A stretch of DNA of 64,000 nucleotides. It comes from Cyanobacteria bacterium SZAS LIN-3. Its GTDB lineage: Bacteria > Cyanobacteriota > Vampirovibrionia > Obscuribacterales > Obscuribacteraceae. The stretch lies in the NCBI GenBank assembly GCA_018266215.1, contig JAFEAV010000020.1, forward strand, positions 1 to 64,000, in the 5' to 3' direction. A program made the translations under genes and the position numbers. Within the stretch, counting starts at the first letter, position 1, and every line of letters starts with the position of its first letter. Under the pieces are notes generated by a model. That model was not told the DNA's origin. It ran no database searches and worked only from the letters and a program-made list of their open reading frames with translations. This document shows, in pieces, positions 7,759 to 17,206 of this stretch.

Positions 7759-8845
7759 AGTACTCCTGGAAGCGGCCTTCTAAAATGGCTTTGCGCGCGA
7801 CTTGCGCCTCGTTAATCAGATAATGCACATTGTGGATGGACATGAGGATCGCGCCGGCGATTTCTCTCTGACGCATCAAATGGTGCAAATAAGCCTTGCT
7901 GTGATTCTGGCAGGTTGAGCACTCACACTCGTCGTCAATCGGCCCAAAATCCCGGGCGTACTGACCGCGACGCATGCTGATGCGGCCCTGATTGCTGAAG
8001 ACCGAACCATGCCGCGCCAGTCTTGTGGGCGATACACAATCAAACATGTCGATACCGCACTTGATGGCATAGATGATGTCCCAGGGAGTGCCCACACCCA
8101 TCAGATAGCGCGGCTTCTGCCGGGGCAGCCAGGGTGTCGTATAGGCGACGACCTCTTCGATTGTATTGCGGTCTTCACCGACGGCGACTCCACCGATGGC
8201 GAAGCCCGGCAGATCATGAGCGGTGACGATCTCGGCCGATTGCTTGCGCAGATCCTCAAACATACTGCCCTGTACAATACCAAAAAGCGACTGCTCGTCC
8301 GGCCTCTCATGCGCTTTGACGCATACGTCCAGCCAGCGGTGAGTGCGCTCCATCGCGGCTTTTGCTTCGTCATAGGTGGCGGGGTTTTTGACGCATTCAT
8401 CGAAGGCCATGATGATATCGGCGCCGATAGCGTTCTGGATGCGCATGGAGCGCGCCGGTCCAATAAAGTGTTCCTTACCGCCACGGTGATCTTTGAAATA
8501 GACCCCGTCTTCGGTGATGCGCCGCAGTTGATCAAGACTGAATACCTGGAAGCCCCCGGAATCAGTCAGGATAGGCTTTTTCCAGTTCATGAAGCGATGC
8601 AGACCACCGGCCTCTTCGATCAGTTCATGACCCGGGCGCAAATATAAATGATACGAATTGGAAAGCACAATTTGTGCACCGCAATCATCGACCTGCTCAA
8701 AGGTCATCGAGCGCATGGCGGCACTGGTGCCAACCGGCATAAACACTGGCGTTTCAATCACACCGTGACAGGTGGTTATACGTCCGGCACGGGCCCCCGA
8801 CCAGGGGCACTCGGCTTCCAATTCAAAGGTCAAAGCTTGAGTCAT
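7715..8845 (-). CDS. tgt: tRNA-guanine transglycosylase
   Basis: Exchanges guanine for preQ1 at the wobble position of tRNAs with GUN anticodons, a step in queuosine formation. It has 376 residues from the ATG at 8845 (MTQALTFELEAE), the family length; starting further upstream would add 20 residues unlike the family. Asp95 lies in LTDSGGFQVFSL, a catalytic-site motif. The second catalytic Asp is in MFDCVSPTRLARHG. The zinc site is C-x-C-x2-C (CECSTC) followed by a distal His (SKAYLHHLM). No other queuosine gene is nearby. It ends inside pspA (44-base convergent overlap). Confidence 0.97.
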   Translation of the reverse strand: MTQALTFELEAECPWSGARAGRITTCHGVIETPVFMPVGTSAAMRSMTFEQVDDCGAQIVLSNSYHLYLRPGHELIEEAGGLHRFMNWKKPILTDSGGFQVFSLDQLRRITEDGVYFKDHRGGKEHFIGPARSMRIQNAIGADIIMAFDECVKNPATYDEAKAAMERTHRWLDVCVKAHERPDEQSLFGIVQGSMFEDLRKQSAEIVTAHDLPGFAIGGVAVGEDRNTIEEVVAYTTPWLPRQKPRYLMGVGTPWDIIYAIKCGIDMFDCVSPTRLARHGSVFSNQGRISMRRGQYARDFGPIDDECECSTCQNHSKAYLHHLMRQREIAGAILMSIHNVHYLINEAQVARKAILEGRFQEYFTRWSSAREHLERQ

Positions 8846-8933
8846 CAGGTAAGTATAGGCTAATAGCAAGGCTCCAGAGGCGAAGTGTAAGGCGCTTGCT
8901 AACAATGATCACAATGCCGATGCAGTTAGGCTT

Positions 8934-8939
8934 TATAAT
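8934..8939 (+). promoter_or_regulatory. -10 box directly before the TPR gene
   Basis: A perfect TATAAT ends ten bases before the ATG at 8949. No convincing -35 box is at the expected distance. If it is used, transcription would start at or within a few bases of the ATG, giving a leaderless or nearly leaderless mRNA. In agreement, no Shine-Dalgarno sequence precedes the ATG. Confidence 0.35.
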
Positions 8940-8948
8940 CAAAGACTG

Positions 8949-10610
8949 ATGAGCGATGTAAAAAAACAAAGATATATATCGTCGTCCCTGGGCCGCATGT
9001 CCTGGGCATTGCTAATGGCAACAGCACTGGGTTGCGCGGCACCGCTTTTGAAACTGGAAACAGCAAAAGCAATGGCCGACGGTTCATTTATTTTGTCCAA
9101 TCAAGCCCTCAAGCGCCGCTTGCAACTGAACCACAAACTTTCATATGTGGATCTCACACCGGAGCTGTCCTACGTCTTCTTGCCGATACCGGTGCAATCG
9201 CGCGGCGTCGATATGATTTTCCTCCTGGGTATATACAAGCCTTTAAAAGAACAGGCCGTGGCCGGAGGAAAAGAAAAGAACAAAGAAGGCGGTGGGCTGT
9301 TTAAGAAGAAACTGAGCCCGGATGAGTCAAAAATAAAGGAAACGCGCAAGAGCGCGGAAGCACTGGTGATGGGTGTTGCCCGCGATGATTTGCCGCTCAC
9401 CGACGAGTTTGGCGCACCGCCGGTACTGGAAGGACAGACAGGTCCAATCAAAAAGGTGAACGCCGCCGACGCGCTCCTGGTCGAGGCTTTTGACCTGGCC
9501 ACTAAAGCAAAGTTTGAAGAAGCGGAAGCAAAAACTAAAAAAGCTCTCGAGCAGGCCCCGAACAGCATCAAGGGCAAGAACAATCTGGCCTGTCTGCTGG
9601 TCATGAACGGCCGCTATCAGGAAGCCGAAAACCTGCTCAATTCGCTGATTCCCAAGACCCCGCCCAATGGACCGCGCTGCAATGTGGCGGCAATCAACCT
9701 GGCTAATCTATATACACTGGTTGGAAATTTCGCCGAGGCGGGCAAGACAATTTATGGTTTTGATGTCGACTCACCCGAAGCAAAAGCGCTCCCGCTGCGC
9801 CTTGCGCTGATCAAATCACTGCTCTCGCAAGGTCATAGAGACGAAGCGAAGACTATTCTGGCCGCCGCCAGACAGGCCTTCCCCAATAACCTCACCTTGA
9901 TGGAACTGGCTGGGGATGTGGCTATCGAAGACAAGGAATATCAGCAGGCCATCGACCTTCTGACACCGGTTTCGGGTAAAGATGCGGCCGATCCGATTGC
10001 ACTGCTGAAAGTAGCCGAGGCCTACAACCGGCTCGGTGACCTGGATACGGCCCTTAAAAAAGCCATTCTTGCCACCAATAACTTCCCCGATGATCCCTCC
10101 GCCCACATTGCTCTGGGTAAGTATTACCTGGCCAACAAAGACTTCCTGGGCGCCAAACTGCAGTTTGAGCGCACCATGGAACTCAATCCGCCCTTCATTC
10201 TCCGGCGTCAACTATTCGTACCTTATTTGAAAACGCTGGACGCCATGAACAACTACAAAGGCATGCTCGACCTGACCGCCACCTGGCTCAAGGCCGATCC
10301 CAAGCAATCGGTCTGCCACTTCAACCGCGCCTGGGTCCTTGAGAGCAGCGCCAAGACGACCAAAGATCCCAAAGAAGCGGAAAAACTGACGAACGAAGCC
10401 ATAGTCGAATACGAGCGCGCGGTAGACCTGGAGCCGTCCATGGGCTCGGCCAATTATAATCTCGCTCTCATTTTAGATAAGAATAAAAAGCGCGACGAGG
10501 CGATTAAACGCCTGCGGCAGTTTCTCGATGTCTCGCCCAATGAAGCCGACCGCAACGACGCCCAGAAGTTGCTCAATGCCCTGGAAGGCAAGTCCTCCGA
10601 TACCAACTGA
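8949..10610 (+). CDS. Secreted tetratricopeptide-repeat protein
   Basis: The protein has 553 residues. A basic N-terminus is followed by a hydrophobic segment (MSWALLMATALGCAAPLL), with a signal-peptide-like cut near residue 40. Residues about 80-130 are Lys/Glu-rich. From about 170 to the end there are repeated 34-residue TPR units (for example SAHIALGKYYLANKDFLGAKLQFERTMELNP and the last MGSANYNLALILDKNKKRDEAIKRL). TPR arrays bind partner proteins, and no enzymatic domain is visible. The neighbour downstream on the same strand (96 bases) is another exported protein. Confidence 0.8.
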   Translation: MSDVKKQRYISSSLGRMSWALLMATALGCAAPLLKLETAKAMADGSFILSNQALKRRLQLNHKLSYVDLTPELSYVFLPIPVQSRGVDMIFLLGIYKPLKEQAVAGGKEKNKEGGGLFKKKLSPDESKIKETRKSAEALVMGVARDDLPLTDEFGAPPVLEGQTGPIKKVNAADALLVEAFDLATKAKFEEAEAKTKKALEQAPNSIKGKNNLACLLVMNGRYQEAENLLNSLIPKTPPNGPRCNVAAINLANLYTLVGNFAEAGKTIYGFDVDSPEAKALPLRLALIKSLLSQGHRDEAKTILAAARQAFPNNLTLMELAGDVAIEDKEYQQAIDLLTPVSGKDAADPIALLKVAEAYNRLGDLDTALKKAILATNNFPDDPSAHIALGKYYLANKDFLGAKLQFERTMELNPPFILRRQLFVPYLKTLDAMNNYKGMLDLTATWLKADPKQSVCHFNRAWVLESSAKTTKDPKEAEKLTNEAIVEYERAVDLEPSMGSANYNLALILDKNKKRDEAIKRLRQFLDVSPNEADRNDAQKLLNALEGKSSDTN

Positions 10611-10706
10611 ACGTCCTCTAATCAATAATTAAGGCAAAGGAGGGGTCAGTGCGGTTAAATAGTCTCCTGACAAGCATGGTTCTGGTATCTCATATATAGG
10701 TAGGCT

Positions 10707-11888
10707 TTGAAAGTCAGCCGCGCACTAGTTGCAGCTTCAATTTTTCTGGCAATAAACTTTGCCATTCCCGCTTCGGCCAATCTCAAAGGCCGGGGCGCAA
10801 GCATCGGTGGCGATACCATACAACAAGCCCTGCGCCAGGCCGAGGAAAAGCTCGCAAGTGAGAGTGCTAAAGCCTCTCCGGTTGTCTTTATCGGCTCATC
10901 TCTGATCATTGCTCCACTCTGGAGCACCGACGTAAAACACGGTTACTTCTATCAGGACTGCATGCTGCACCACCAGAGCAAGGCCCTGGAAGACCGCCTG
11001 AAAAAAGACGGCATAACAGCTCCGGTAGTCAGTCTTGCCACAGCCGGGCAATTTGTCTCCGATACTTATTTGATTATCGACAAGCTTATCGGCGGAGCCA
11101 AGGAAAAAGTCGGTCAGGGCAAAACGCCCCTGGCACTTATTTATGGCGTCGCTCCCCGTGACTTTATGGACGACACCACCGGCGGCCTGGCCCTGACCTC
11201 GGTCTTCGACGAGCTTGTAGACCTGGGCGACCTGCCCAAAGTAAGTCGGCTTTTCTTCAGTACTTTCGACGAGCGCGCCGATTTCCTCCTCAATCGCTCT
11301 GTTTATCTTTACCGCAAACGCGGCCGCTATCAAAATAAATTTGAGCAGGCCTTTGAAAAAGCGGTCGCCCGCGCCACCCGAGATAAAAATGCCAGCACCG
11401 CCGCAACCGCGGTCGCCACAAACGGCGCAAATGACCCGCTGGCGGGCTTCTTGATGGGTGGCAACCGCAATGATATCTGGGCTAAAAGTATTGATGAATA
11501 CAGCCGTCGCTACAAGTTTTTCAATAAACAGCAATTCGAAAAACAAAAAGAGTGCTTTAAAGCTGTGGTGGCACTGTGCAAACAACGCGGCATTAAACTA
11601 TATGTGGTGGCTATGCCAATCACGGACGATAACCGCAAACTCATGCCCAGAGAGCTATACGGCAGTTATCTGCAATGCCTGAGCGAAACCACAAGAGCGG
11701 CCGGCGTACCCTTTATCGATCTGCAAAAGGGCGGCGACTATCAAAACGACGATTTTTATGACACCGTGCATCTAAATGGAATAGGCGGCGAAAGATTCCT
11801 GGCCACCATGACCGACCTGGTCAAGGACGGCGCTCAGGCTAACACGGCCGTGGCCGCGTCTAAGAAAGCTTCCAGCCCAACATACTGA
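10707..11888 (+). CDS. Exported SGNH-hydrolase-like protein
   Basis: A 393-residue protein with a signal peptide (MKVSRALVAASIFLAINFAIPASA). The core has SGNH/GDSL-like blocks: FIGSSLI near residue 61 (candidate nucleophile Ser64/65), YVVAMPIT in a beta-strand position, and YDTVHLNGIGGERF near the C-terminus with the D-x-x-H pair. Such proteins are often acyl-esterases or polysaccharide O-acetyl-modifying enzymes related to DUF1574; the substrate is unknown. The chosen start is TTG at 10707, which gives a complete signal peptide. The last 29 bases overlap the convergent gene at 11860. Confidence 0.65.
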   Translation: MKVSRALVAASIFLAINFAIPASANLKGRGASIGGDTIQQALRQAEEKLASESAKASPVVFIGSSLIIAPLWSTDVKHGYFYQDCMLHHQSKALEDRLKKDGITAPVVSLATAGQFVSDTYLIIDKLIGGAKEKVGQGKTPLALIYGVAPRDFMDDTTGGLALTSVFDELVDLGDLPKVSRLFFSTFDERADFLLNRSVYLYRKRGRYQNKFEQAFEKAVARATRDKNASTAATAVATNGANDPLAGFLMGGNRNDIWAKSIDEYSRRYKFFNKQQFEKQKECFKAVVALCKQRGIKLYVVAMPITDDNRKLMPRELYGSYLQCLSETTRAAGVPFIDLQKGGDYQNDDFYDTVHLNGIGGERFLATMTDLVKDGAQANTAVAASKKASSPTY

Positions 11889-13122
11889 GAGTAGCGGCAA
11901 AATCTCCGCGGCTCCAGAGCCAGACGTGCAAAACGAAGATCAATTGCTCAACGGTCATTTTGCCTTCTTCAACCAGTTTGTAGCCAATCTTCAAGGCATC
12001 GAGCTTATCTTTATCGAGCACCCGGCGCTTGACCAGATAGTCTTCAACGACATCGGGATCGCGCTCGGCGACAAGGCGCACCTGCTCGATGTGGTGATTG
12101 GAAATCAATCCCACCATGTTGAGCAATTCAACAAAGCCTGATGGCGATGGTTTATAGCGGCCGCGCTTCAACTTCACCGGCTTAATCGCGGCAAGCTCTT
12201 CGACACTGAGCTCCAGTGGCCGACCGGTAAGACTGCATTCACGCAGCATCTGACCGGCTCTAACCGGGTCAACCGTGCCGTCCTGGATGTATTTTTGCGC
12301 GCGCAGAGCATAGCCGACCATCTGCTCGGAAGCGATGCCTTCATCCACAAGTATCTGTCCAAGCGGCTTGGCCTCACTCAAAGTGCGCTCCACACAGGAG
12401 AGCAGGTCGAGTTCGGATATGAGCTCGGACAGGACCAGAAGCTCGCCCAGGCGGACGAGATTCTCACTGCGATAGCGTTTCAGACCGCCAAACTCAAGTA
12501 TTTCCTCAATCTGCTCATTGTGCATGCTGGCCAATTTGAGGGCACCGACCGCCTGATCGCGGCCGATTTTCTTTTCCTTAACCAGCAAAAAGGCCGTCAG
12601 GCCAGCGTATGCAACCATTTCAGTAAGCGACTGATGCAAGACCAGCACACGCACCAGAGGCAGACCGGAGAGCAAACTGGTCTCCATGGCCTCGTCCAAC
12701 ATCTGCGAAGTAATCACCCCGGCATCAATGAAAAGCCGGCCCAGCGTGACGCCGAAGACAATGGGTTCGATGGTGCAACCGACAGCCATGAGATTATTGA
12801 CGAAAGAATCACCGTGCTCGCGGATGCGACTGAGCACCTCCAGCGCCTGCTCATGCGAAAGCAGCTTTTCGCGGATAAGGTTCTGAGCCTGCAGGGTGGC
12901 GTATAGTTCTTTTTCTGTGACCAGGCCGCTTTCCATCAAGATCCGGCCGAGGGGCTGCTTCTTGGCCTTTGACAACTTGAGGGCGGATTCCAGATTTTCA
13001 CTGCTGGTAAGCCCGGCCTTGACCATTAAATCGCCAATCTGGGTAGACACATGAGGCGTCGAACGGCTCAAGATAGGGTCAGAATCAGCGGGTGTTTTGG
13101 GGTTTTTAGAGGGGGCCGCCAT
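11860..13122 (-). CDS. Protein of MshEN-like repeats without an ATPase domain
   Basis: The protein has 420 residues and no signal peptide or membrane segment. It contains at least three copies of a module like the N-terminal domain of type II secretion/type IV pilus ATPases: near 29-70 (GDLMVKAGLTSSENLESALK and GRILMESGLVTEKELYATL), near 125-200 (LGRLFIDAGVITSQMLDEAM), and near 220-290 (LGELLVLSELISELDLLSCV and GQILVDEGIASEQMVGYAL). Repeats of the form L-G-x-h-L-x-x-x-G-h bind c-di-GMP in MshE, but the full ligand motif was not verified here. No Walker motif follows. It may be a stand-alone signalling adaptor (inference). Confidence 0.6.
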   Translation of the reverse strand: MAAPSKNPKTPADSDPILSRSTPHVSTQIGDLMVKAGLTSSENLESALKLSKAKKQPLGRILMESGLVTEKELYATLQAQNLIREKLLSHEQALEVLSRIREHGDSFVNNLMAVGCTIEPIVFGVTLGRLFIDAGVITSQMLDEAMETSLLSGLPLVRVLVLHQSLTEMVAYAGLTAFLLVKEKKIGRDQAVGALKLASMHNEQIEEILEFGGLKRYRSENLVRLGELLVLSELISELDLLSCVERTLSEAKPLGQILVDEGIASEQMVGYALRAQKYIQDGTVDPVRAGQMLRECSLTGRPLELSVEELAAIKPVKLKRGRYKPSPSGFVELLNMVGLISNHHIEQVRLVAERDPDVVEDYLVKRRVLDKDKLDALKIGYKLVEEGKMTVEQLIFVLHVWLWSRGDFAATLSMLGWKLS

Positions 13123-13608
13123 GAGAATCCAAGTTGTGGGGCAGTGAGACGTATATAGAAGTATATCGAATTACCCCTCAAAGGCACACAGGGGTGGGCG
13201 GCATTTCATATACCTTATATAGCTAAAAACCACCGGATCGACAAATTATTTGGGGGGCAAAACTGATTTGCACCACTACCGGTACCAGCTAAAATTACCA
13301 AAATAAATTTTCGAAATTTGGGTCCGCGCCACCGTCCAGCAAAAACAAATGACTGCTAGTACAATTGTATATACAGAAGATCCGAAAAGCATGACCTGGA
13401 CTCATCTTTCCGACTATTTCTCGGATCAAAGTACCACCTGTGGTGACCGACTTTCAGGTCCAAAATGCCCCTCAACGCTGGCCAAAACGATGATATCGGC
13501 GGTGTCAACGCTTGACACTAAATGCAGTGTGTAGTGTAATTCGACTGTATTGTGCCCATACTCTGATCTGTAACCAGCCAGCTCTATATCCAAAAGTGGG
13601 AGTCTCTT
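13123..13608. other. Divergent intergenic region before smc
   Basis: These 486 bases separate two divergent genes. No reading frame in them is convincing; a 61-codon plus-strand frame at 13349 has no RBS or family resemblance. The left part is AT-rich and has TATACT and TATATA boxes that could serve the minus-strand gene. The right part holds the smc promoter with a palindrome over its -35 box. Confidence 0.5.
13502..13540 (+). promoter_or_regulatory. smc promoter with a palindromic operator candidate
   Basis: TTGACA (13512-13517), a 17-base spacer and TGTAAT (13535-13540) form a near-consensus sigma70-type promoter. The -35 box is the right arm of a perfect inverted repeat, GTGTCAA-CGC-TTGACAC (13502-13518). 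A repressor bound there would block RNA polymerase. The smc start codon is 68 bases further on. Confidence 0.65.
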
Positions 13609-16600
13609 TTGCGAATCAAGGAAATCGAGCTCGATAACTTTAAGTCCTTCGGCAAGCAGACTTTAGTTCCTCTATTAGACGGCTTCACCACGATCTCGGG
13701 GCCCAACGGCTCAGGCAAGTCTAACATTGTGGACAGCCTGCTATTCGCGCTTGGACTGTCCAGCACCCGTACAATGCGGGCCGAAAGATTACCCGATTTG
13801 CTCAACAATTTGAGCGGCAAGACCGAAGCTAAGGTTCGGGTACGCTTCGCCACGGACGAAGGCGTGGAGCTGGAAATCATCCGCCGCATCCGCGTAAAAG
13901 AGTCCGGTTATACAAGCACATATATTCTTAACGGCAAAGTAGCCACCCTGACGGAAGTCCACGAGGAGCTCGTCAAATATAACGTCAGCCCCACAGGCTA
14001 TAACGTCATCATGCAGGGTGACGTCACCAACATTGTCACCATGAGCGCCACCGAGCGCCGCCGCATCATCGACGAACTGGCCGGCGTGGCGGAGTTTGAC
14101 CGACGTATCGACCAGGCCCAGAATGAGCTGGAATCGGTCGGCGAGAAAATTGAACAGCAGAAGATAATTTTGACCGAGATACTTTCCCGACTGGAAGTAC
14201 TCAAAACCGACCGCGACCAGGCCCTCAAATACCTGGAGCTGAAGAAGCAAAAAGAAACGGTAGAGCGTGACCTGGTCTTCGTTAAGGCCAGTGACCTGGA
14301 AAACCGTTGCGCCCTTGAGCTGGCTGAAATCGAAAAGCTCAATAAAAAGGAAGAAGACCTTTTAGAGAAACTGGAAAAGACCGAGTACAACCTCGTCAGC
14401 CTGCGCGCCCAGCTCGGTCAAATCGACCAGGAAATCCGGGAAAAAGGCGGCAACGAACAGCTTTTACTGCGTCAGGATCTGGAAAACAAACGAGGCGAAC
14501 TGACTCGTGAAGAGAACAAACTCAGCAACCTCAACGGTGTAATCGGTGAAAAGACCAAGCAAGCCAAACAGATTGGCGGTCAGATCAAGACCATCGACAG
14601 ACATCTGAGCGATATATCCAAACAGAAGAAGCAACATCAGTCCGACCTGCAGCAAGTCAACGCCGTCCTCATGGAAAAACAGGGCGCCTACAGCGCCGTC
14701 ATGGCCGAGATTGACGTACTGCGCCAGGAAAAAGATCGTTCTTCGGACAAAATCAGCACTCTGCACACCGACCTCCAGGGCCTGCGCGATGAGCGCCACA
14801 CCCTGGAAGTGAAGAAAGCCGAGCTCAAAACCAGACGCGAAAGTCTGGAGCGCGAACTCGACGGTCTGCGCAACAAGGCCACCGAACAGATTGGCAAATC
14901 AGCCCAGGTCAAAGGCATGCTGGGCAGACTGGAGCGCGACCATCAGGATCATCAGGCTCTGGTAGCCGGTATCCAGCGCACCTTGATGCAATACGAGAGC
15001 GAGCTGGAATCAACCAGAGAAGAGATCGAATCCAAGCGTCAGGCGCAGGAGTCGGTCAATCGCAGATTAATCGAACTGGAAACCACCCGTGAAGTGGCCG
15101 GCGAATCCGGCTACGGACGCGCTGTGGAAGCGATTCTGGCCTCGGGCATTAACGGTGTCCACGGCACAATCGGTCAGCTTGGTCGGGTAGACGATCAATA
15201 TACGACTGCCCTGGAGACCGCCATCGGTCCTCGCCTGGCTCACATAGTCGTCGACGACGACCAGGTAGCCCAGCAGTGCATCGAATATCTCAAGGCTAAT
15301 CAGGCCGGCCGCGCCACCTTCGTGCCGCTCAATAAAATCATGACCCAGCCTCCGGGCCTGCTGCCCAACCGCCCGGGTGTTATTGATTTCGCCTATAACT
15401 TGATTGATTTCAATCCCAAATTTGTCAAAGCTTTCCAGTATGCCTGCGGTCAGACAATCATCGTCGACACGATGGAAAATGCCCGTAAGCTAATTAACCA
15501 GGCCCGCATGGTCACGGTCGGCGGCGAACTCTTCGACAAATCGGGAAGCATCTCCGGCGGTAACGACAACAAGGCCAAACTGCACTTCGGCAGTCGTGGA
15601 GAATCGGACCTCGCTGTCCTGAAACAAACCTCCAAGAGTCTTGTCGACCAGCTGCGCTGGCTCAAGGACACTATTAAGGAGCTGGAAGGCTCGCTCAATG
15701 AAGAGCGCAGCAAACTGGCAAGCGCCCAGGCTACTCTGGCAGCCAAGCTCGCCGAGCTGGAAGCCAAACGCAAACAAGTAAAAGACCTCGACGACGAAGT
15801 CGAAACCGTCAAACCCCTGCTTCGCGATAAAGCCGACGAAGTCGAACAGATCGACGCCGAATCGGTACAGCTGGAAGGGTCTATTAAGGAACTGACGGAC
15901 AAAATCGTCAAACTGGAAGATTCGCTGGAAGGCGCTCGGGATAAGGGTCACCGCACCCATCTCGATAAGCTCATCCTGGAATCGGAAGAATTGCGCGGTC
16001 AGGTCACCGCCGTTGAAGCTCAGGCCAAGGAAATCCAGCGCCTGATCGACATGGCCGAAACCGAAGAGCGCGTCGAAATCAACAACCGTGAAAATCTCAC
16101 CCTCCAGGCCAATGAGCTTGGTGTCGAACTCGATGATCTCGAAGCTCAGCGCCCCGTGCACGAGACTCTGATCACAGAGTTGCGCACGGCCATCGCCGAT
16201 ATGGAACAGAAAGTTTCGGCTATATCGGAAGAGCTGGAATCTTTGCACAAAGCCAAAGAAGCCATCCACGAAAAAGTCACCGCCACCGAAATCGAACGCA
16301 CCAAGGTGGACGGAGACCTCAGCCGCGTCAAAGAACAGCGCACAGAGCGCAAGATGCAACACTTTGAGCTTGAGCGTCAGCTTCTGGAAGTGAAGGAAGC
16401 AATCGCTCAGATCATGGCGGAAAATCCGGAGTACGAACCACCGTCGGCCGGCTCCGTAGAACAGATGCGTCAGCAAGTAGACCGTCTGGAACGCCGTATG
16501 CGCGCCCTGGAGCCGGTCAACATGAAGGCCCTGGAGGAATACAACCAGACCGCCGAACGCGAAAAAGAACTCTCCGATAACCTGGATACCCTGGCCATCG

Positions 16601-17196
16601 AGCGCGAGCAAATCGACCAGCGCATCCTCGGATATGGTCAGTTGAAAAAAGAAAACTTCATGGAAGCTTTCAACGCCATCAATATAAACTTCCAGGACAT
16701 CTTCGCCGAGCTTTCGCACGGCCACGGCAAACTGGAGCTGGAAAATCCCGAAAGCCCCTTCGAAGGCGGCTTGATTATCCGGGCCCAACCACGCGACAAG
16801 AAGATGCAACGCATCGAGGCGCTGTCCGGAGGGGAGAAATCACTGACGGCTCTATCGTTTGTGTTTGCCTTCCAGAGATTTGCCCCGGCGCCATTTTATG
16901 CCTTCGACGAAGTCGACATGATGCTCGACGGCGCCAATGCCGAACGCCTTGCCCGCATGGTCAAGCGTCAATCGGCAAGCGCACAGTTTGTCGTAGTCAG
17001 CCTGCGTCGACCGATGATCGAAAACGCCGACCACGCCGTCGGTGTCTCCCTGAGAGCGGACGGATTCTCCCGGGTAGTCGGTATAAAGGAAGTCATCATT
17101 CCCGACGAACACGAACTCAACGCCCAGGCGGCAGCGGCCTCGGCTGCTGCGACAGCCACTACTGCAGCGGCACCACAAGCCGCCGCCAGCGCTTAG
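13609..17196 (+). CDS. smc: Chromosome segregation protein SMC
   Basis: A 1195-residue condensin ATPase that extrudes DNA loops with ScpA and ScpB. Walker A GPNGSGKS is at 31-38. Two long coiled coils flank a hinge at about 505-650. The ABC signature LSGGEKS is near 1071 and Walker B with FYAFDEVD near 1100. The C-terminal 25 residues are Ala/Thr-rich and nonconserved. The start is TTG at 13609 with gtggga upstream; it gives the usual M-x-I-K-x-I-E-L-x-N-F-K-S-F N-terminus. It is the first gene of an smc-scpA-scpB-ispD operon, an unusually complete condensin cluster. Confidence 0.98.
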   Translation: MRIKEIELDNFKSFGKQTLVPLLDGFTTISGPNGSGKSNIVDSLLFALGLSSTRTMRAERLPDLLNNLSGKTEAKVRVRFATDEGVELEIIRRIRVKESGYTSTYILNGKVATLTEVHEELVKYNVSPTGYNVIMQGDVTNIVTMSATERRRIIDELAGVAEFDRRIDQAQNELESVGEKIEQQKIILTEILSRLEVLKTDRDQALKYLELKKQKETVERDLVFVKASDLENRCALELAEIEKLNKKEEDLLEKLEKTEYNLVSLRAQLGQIDQEIREKGGNEQLLLRQDLENKRGELTREENKLSNLNGVIGEKTKQAKQIGGQIKTIDRHLSDISKQKKQHQSDLQQVNAVLMEKQGAYSAVMAEIDVLRQEKDRSSDKISTLHTDLQGLRDERHTLEVKKAELKTRRESLERELDGLRNKATEQIGKSAQVKGMLGRLERDHQDHQALVAGIQRTLMQYESELESTREEIESKRQAQESVNRRLIELETTREVAGESGYGRAVEAILASGINGVHGTIGQLGRVDDQYTTALETAIGPRLAHIVVDDDQVAQQCIEYLKANQAGRATFVPLNKIMTQPPGLLPNRPGVIDFAYNLIDFNPKFVKAFQYACGQTIIVDTMENARKLINQARMVTVGGELFDKSGSISGGNDNKAKLHFGSRGESDLAVLKQTSKSLVDQLRWLKDTIKELEGSLNEERSKLASAQATLAAKLAELEAKRKQVKDLDDEVETVKPLLRDKADEVEQIDAESVQLEGSIKELTDKIVKLEDSLEGARDKGHRTHLDKLILESEELRGQVTAVEAQAKEIQRLIDMAETEERVEINNRENLTLQANELGVELDDLEAQRPVHETLITELRTAIADMEQKVSAISEELESLHKAKEAIHEKVTATEIERTKVDGDLSRVKEQRTERKMQHFELERQLLEVKEAIAQIMAENPEYEPPSAGSVEQMRQQVDRLERRMRALEPVNMKALEEYNQTAEREKELSDNLDTLAIEREQIDQRILGYGQLKKENFMEAFNAININFQDIFAELSHGHGKLELENPESPFEGGLIIRAQPRDKKMQRIEALSGGEKSLTALSFVFAFQRFAPAPFYAFDEVDMMLDGANAERLARMVKRQSASAQFVVVSLRRPMIENADHAVGVSLRADGFSRVVGIKEVIIPDEHELNAQAAAASAAATATTAAAPQAAASA

Positions 17197-17206
17197 GTGT
17201 TAGCCG

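Noticed and set aside
13349..13534. 61-codon plus-strand frame upstream of smc
   Set aside because: No RBS or similarity; it runs through the smc promoter.
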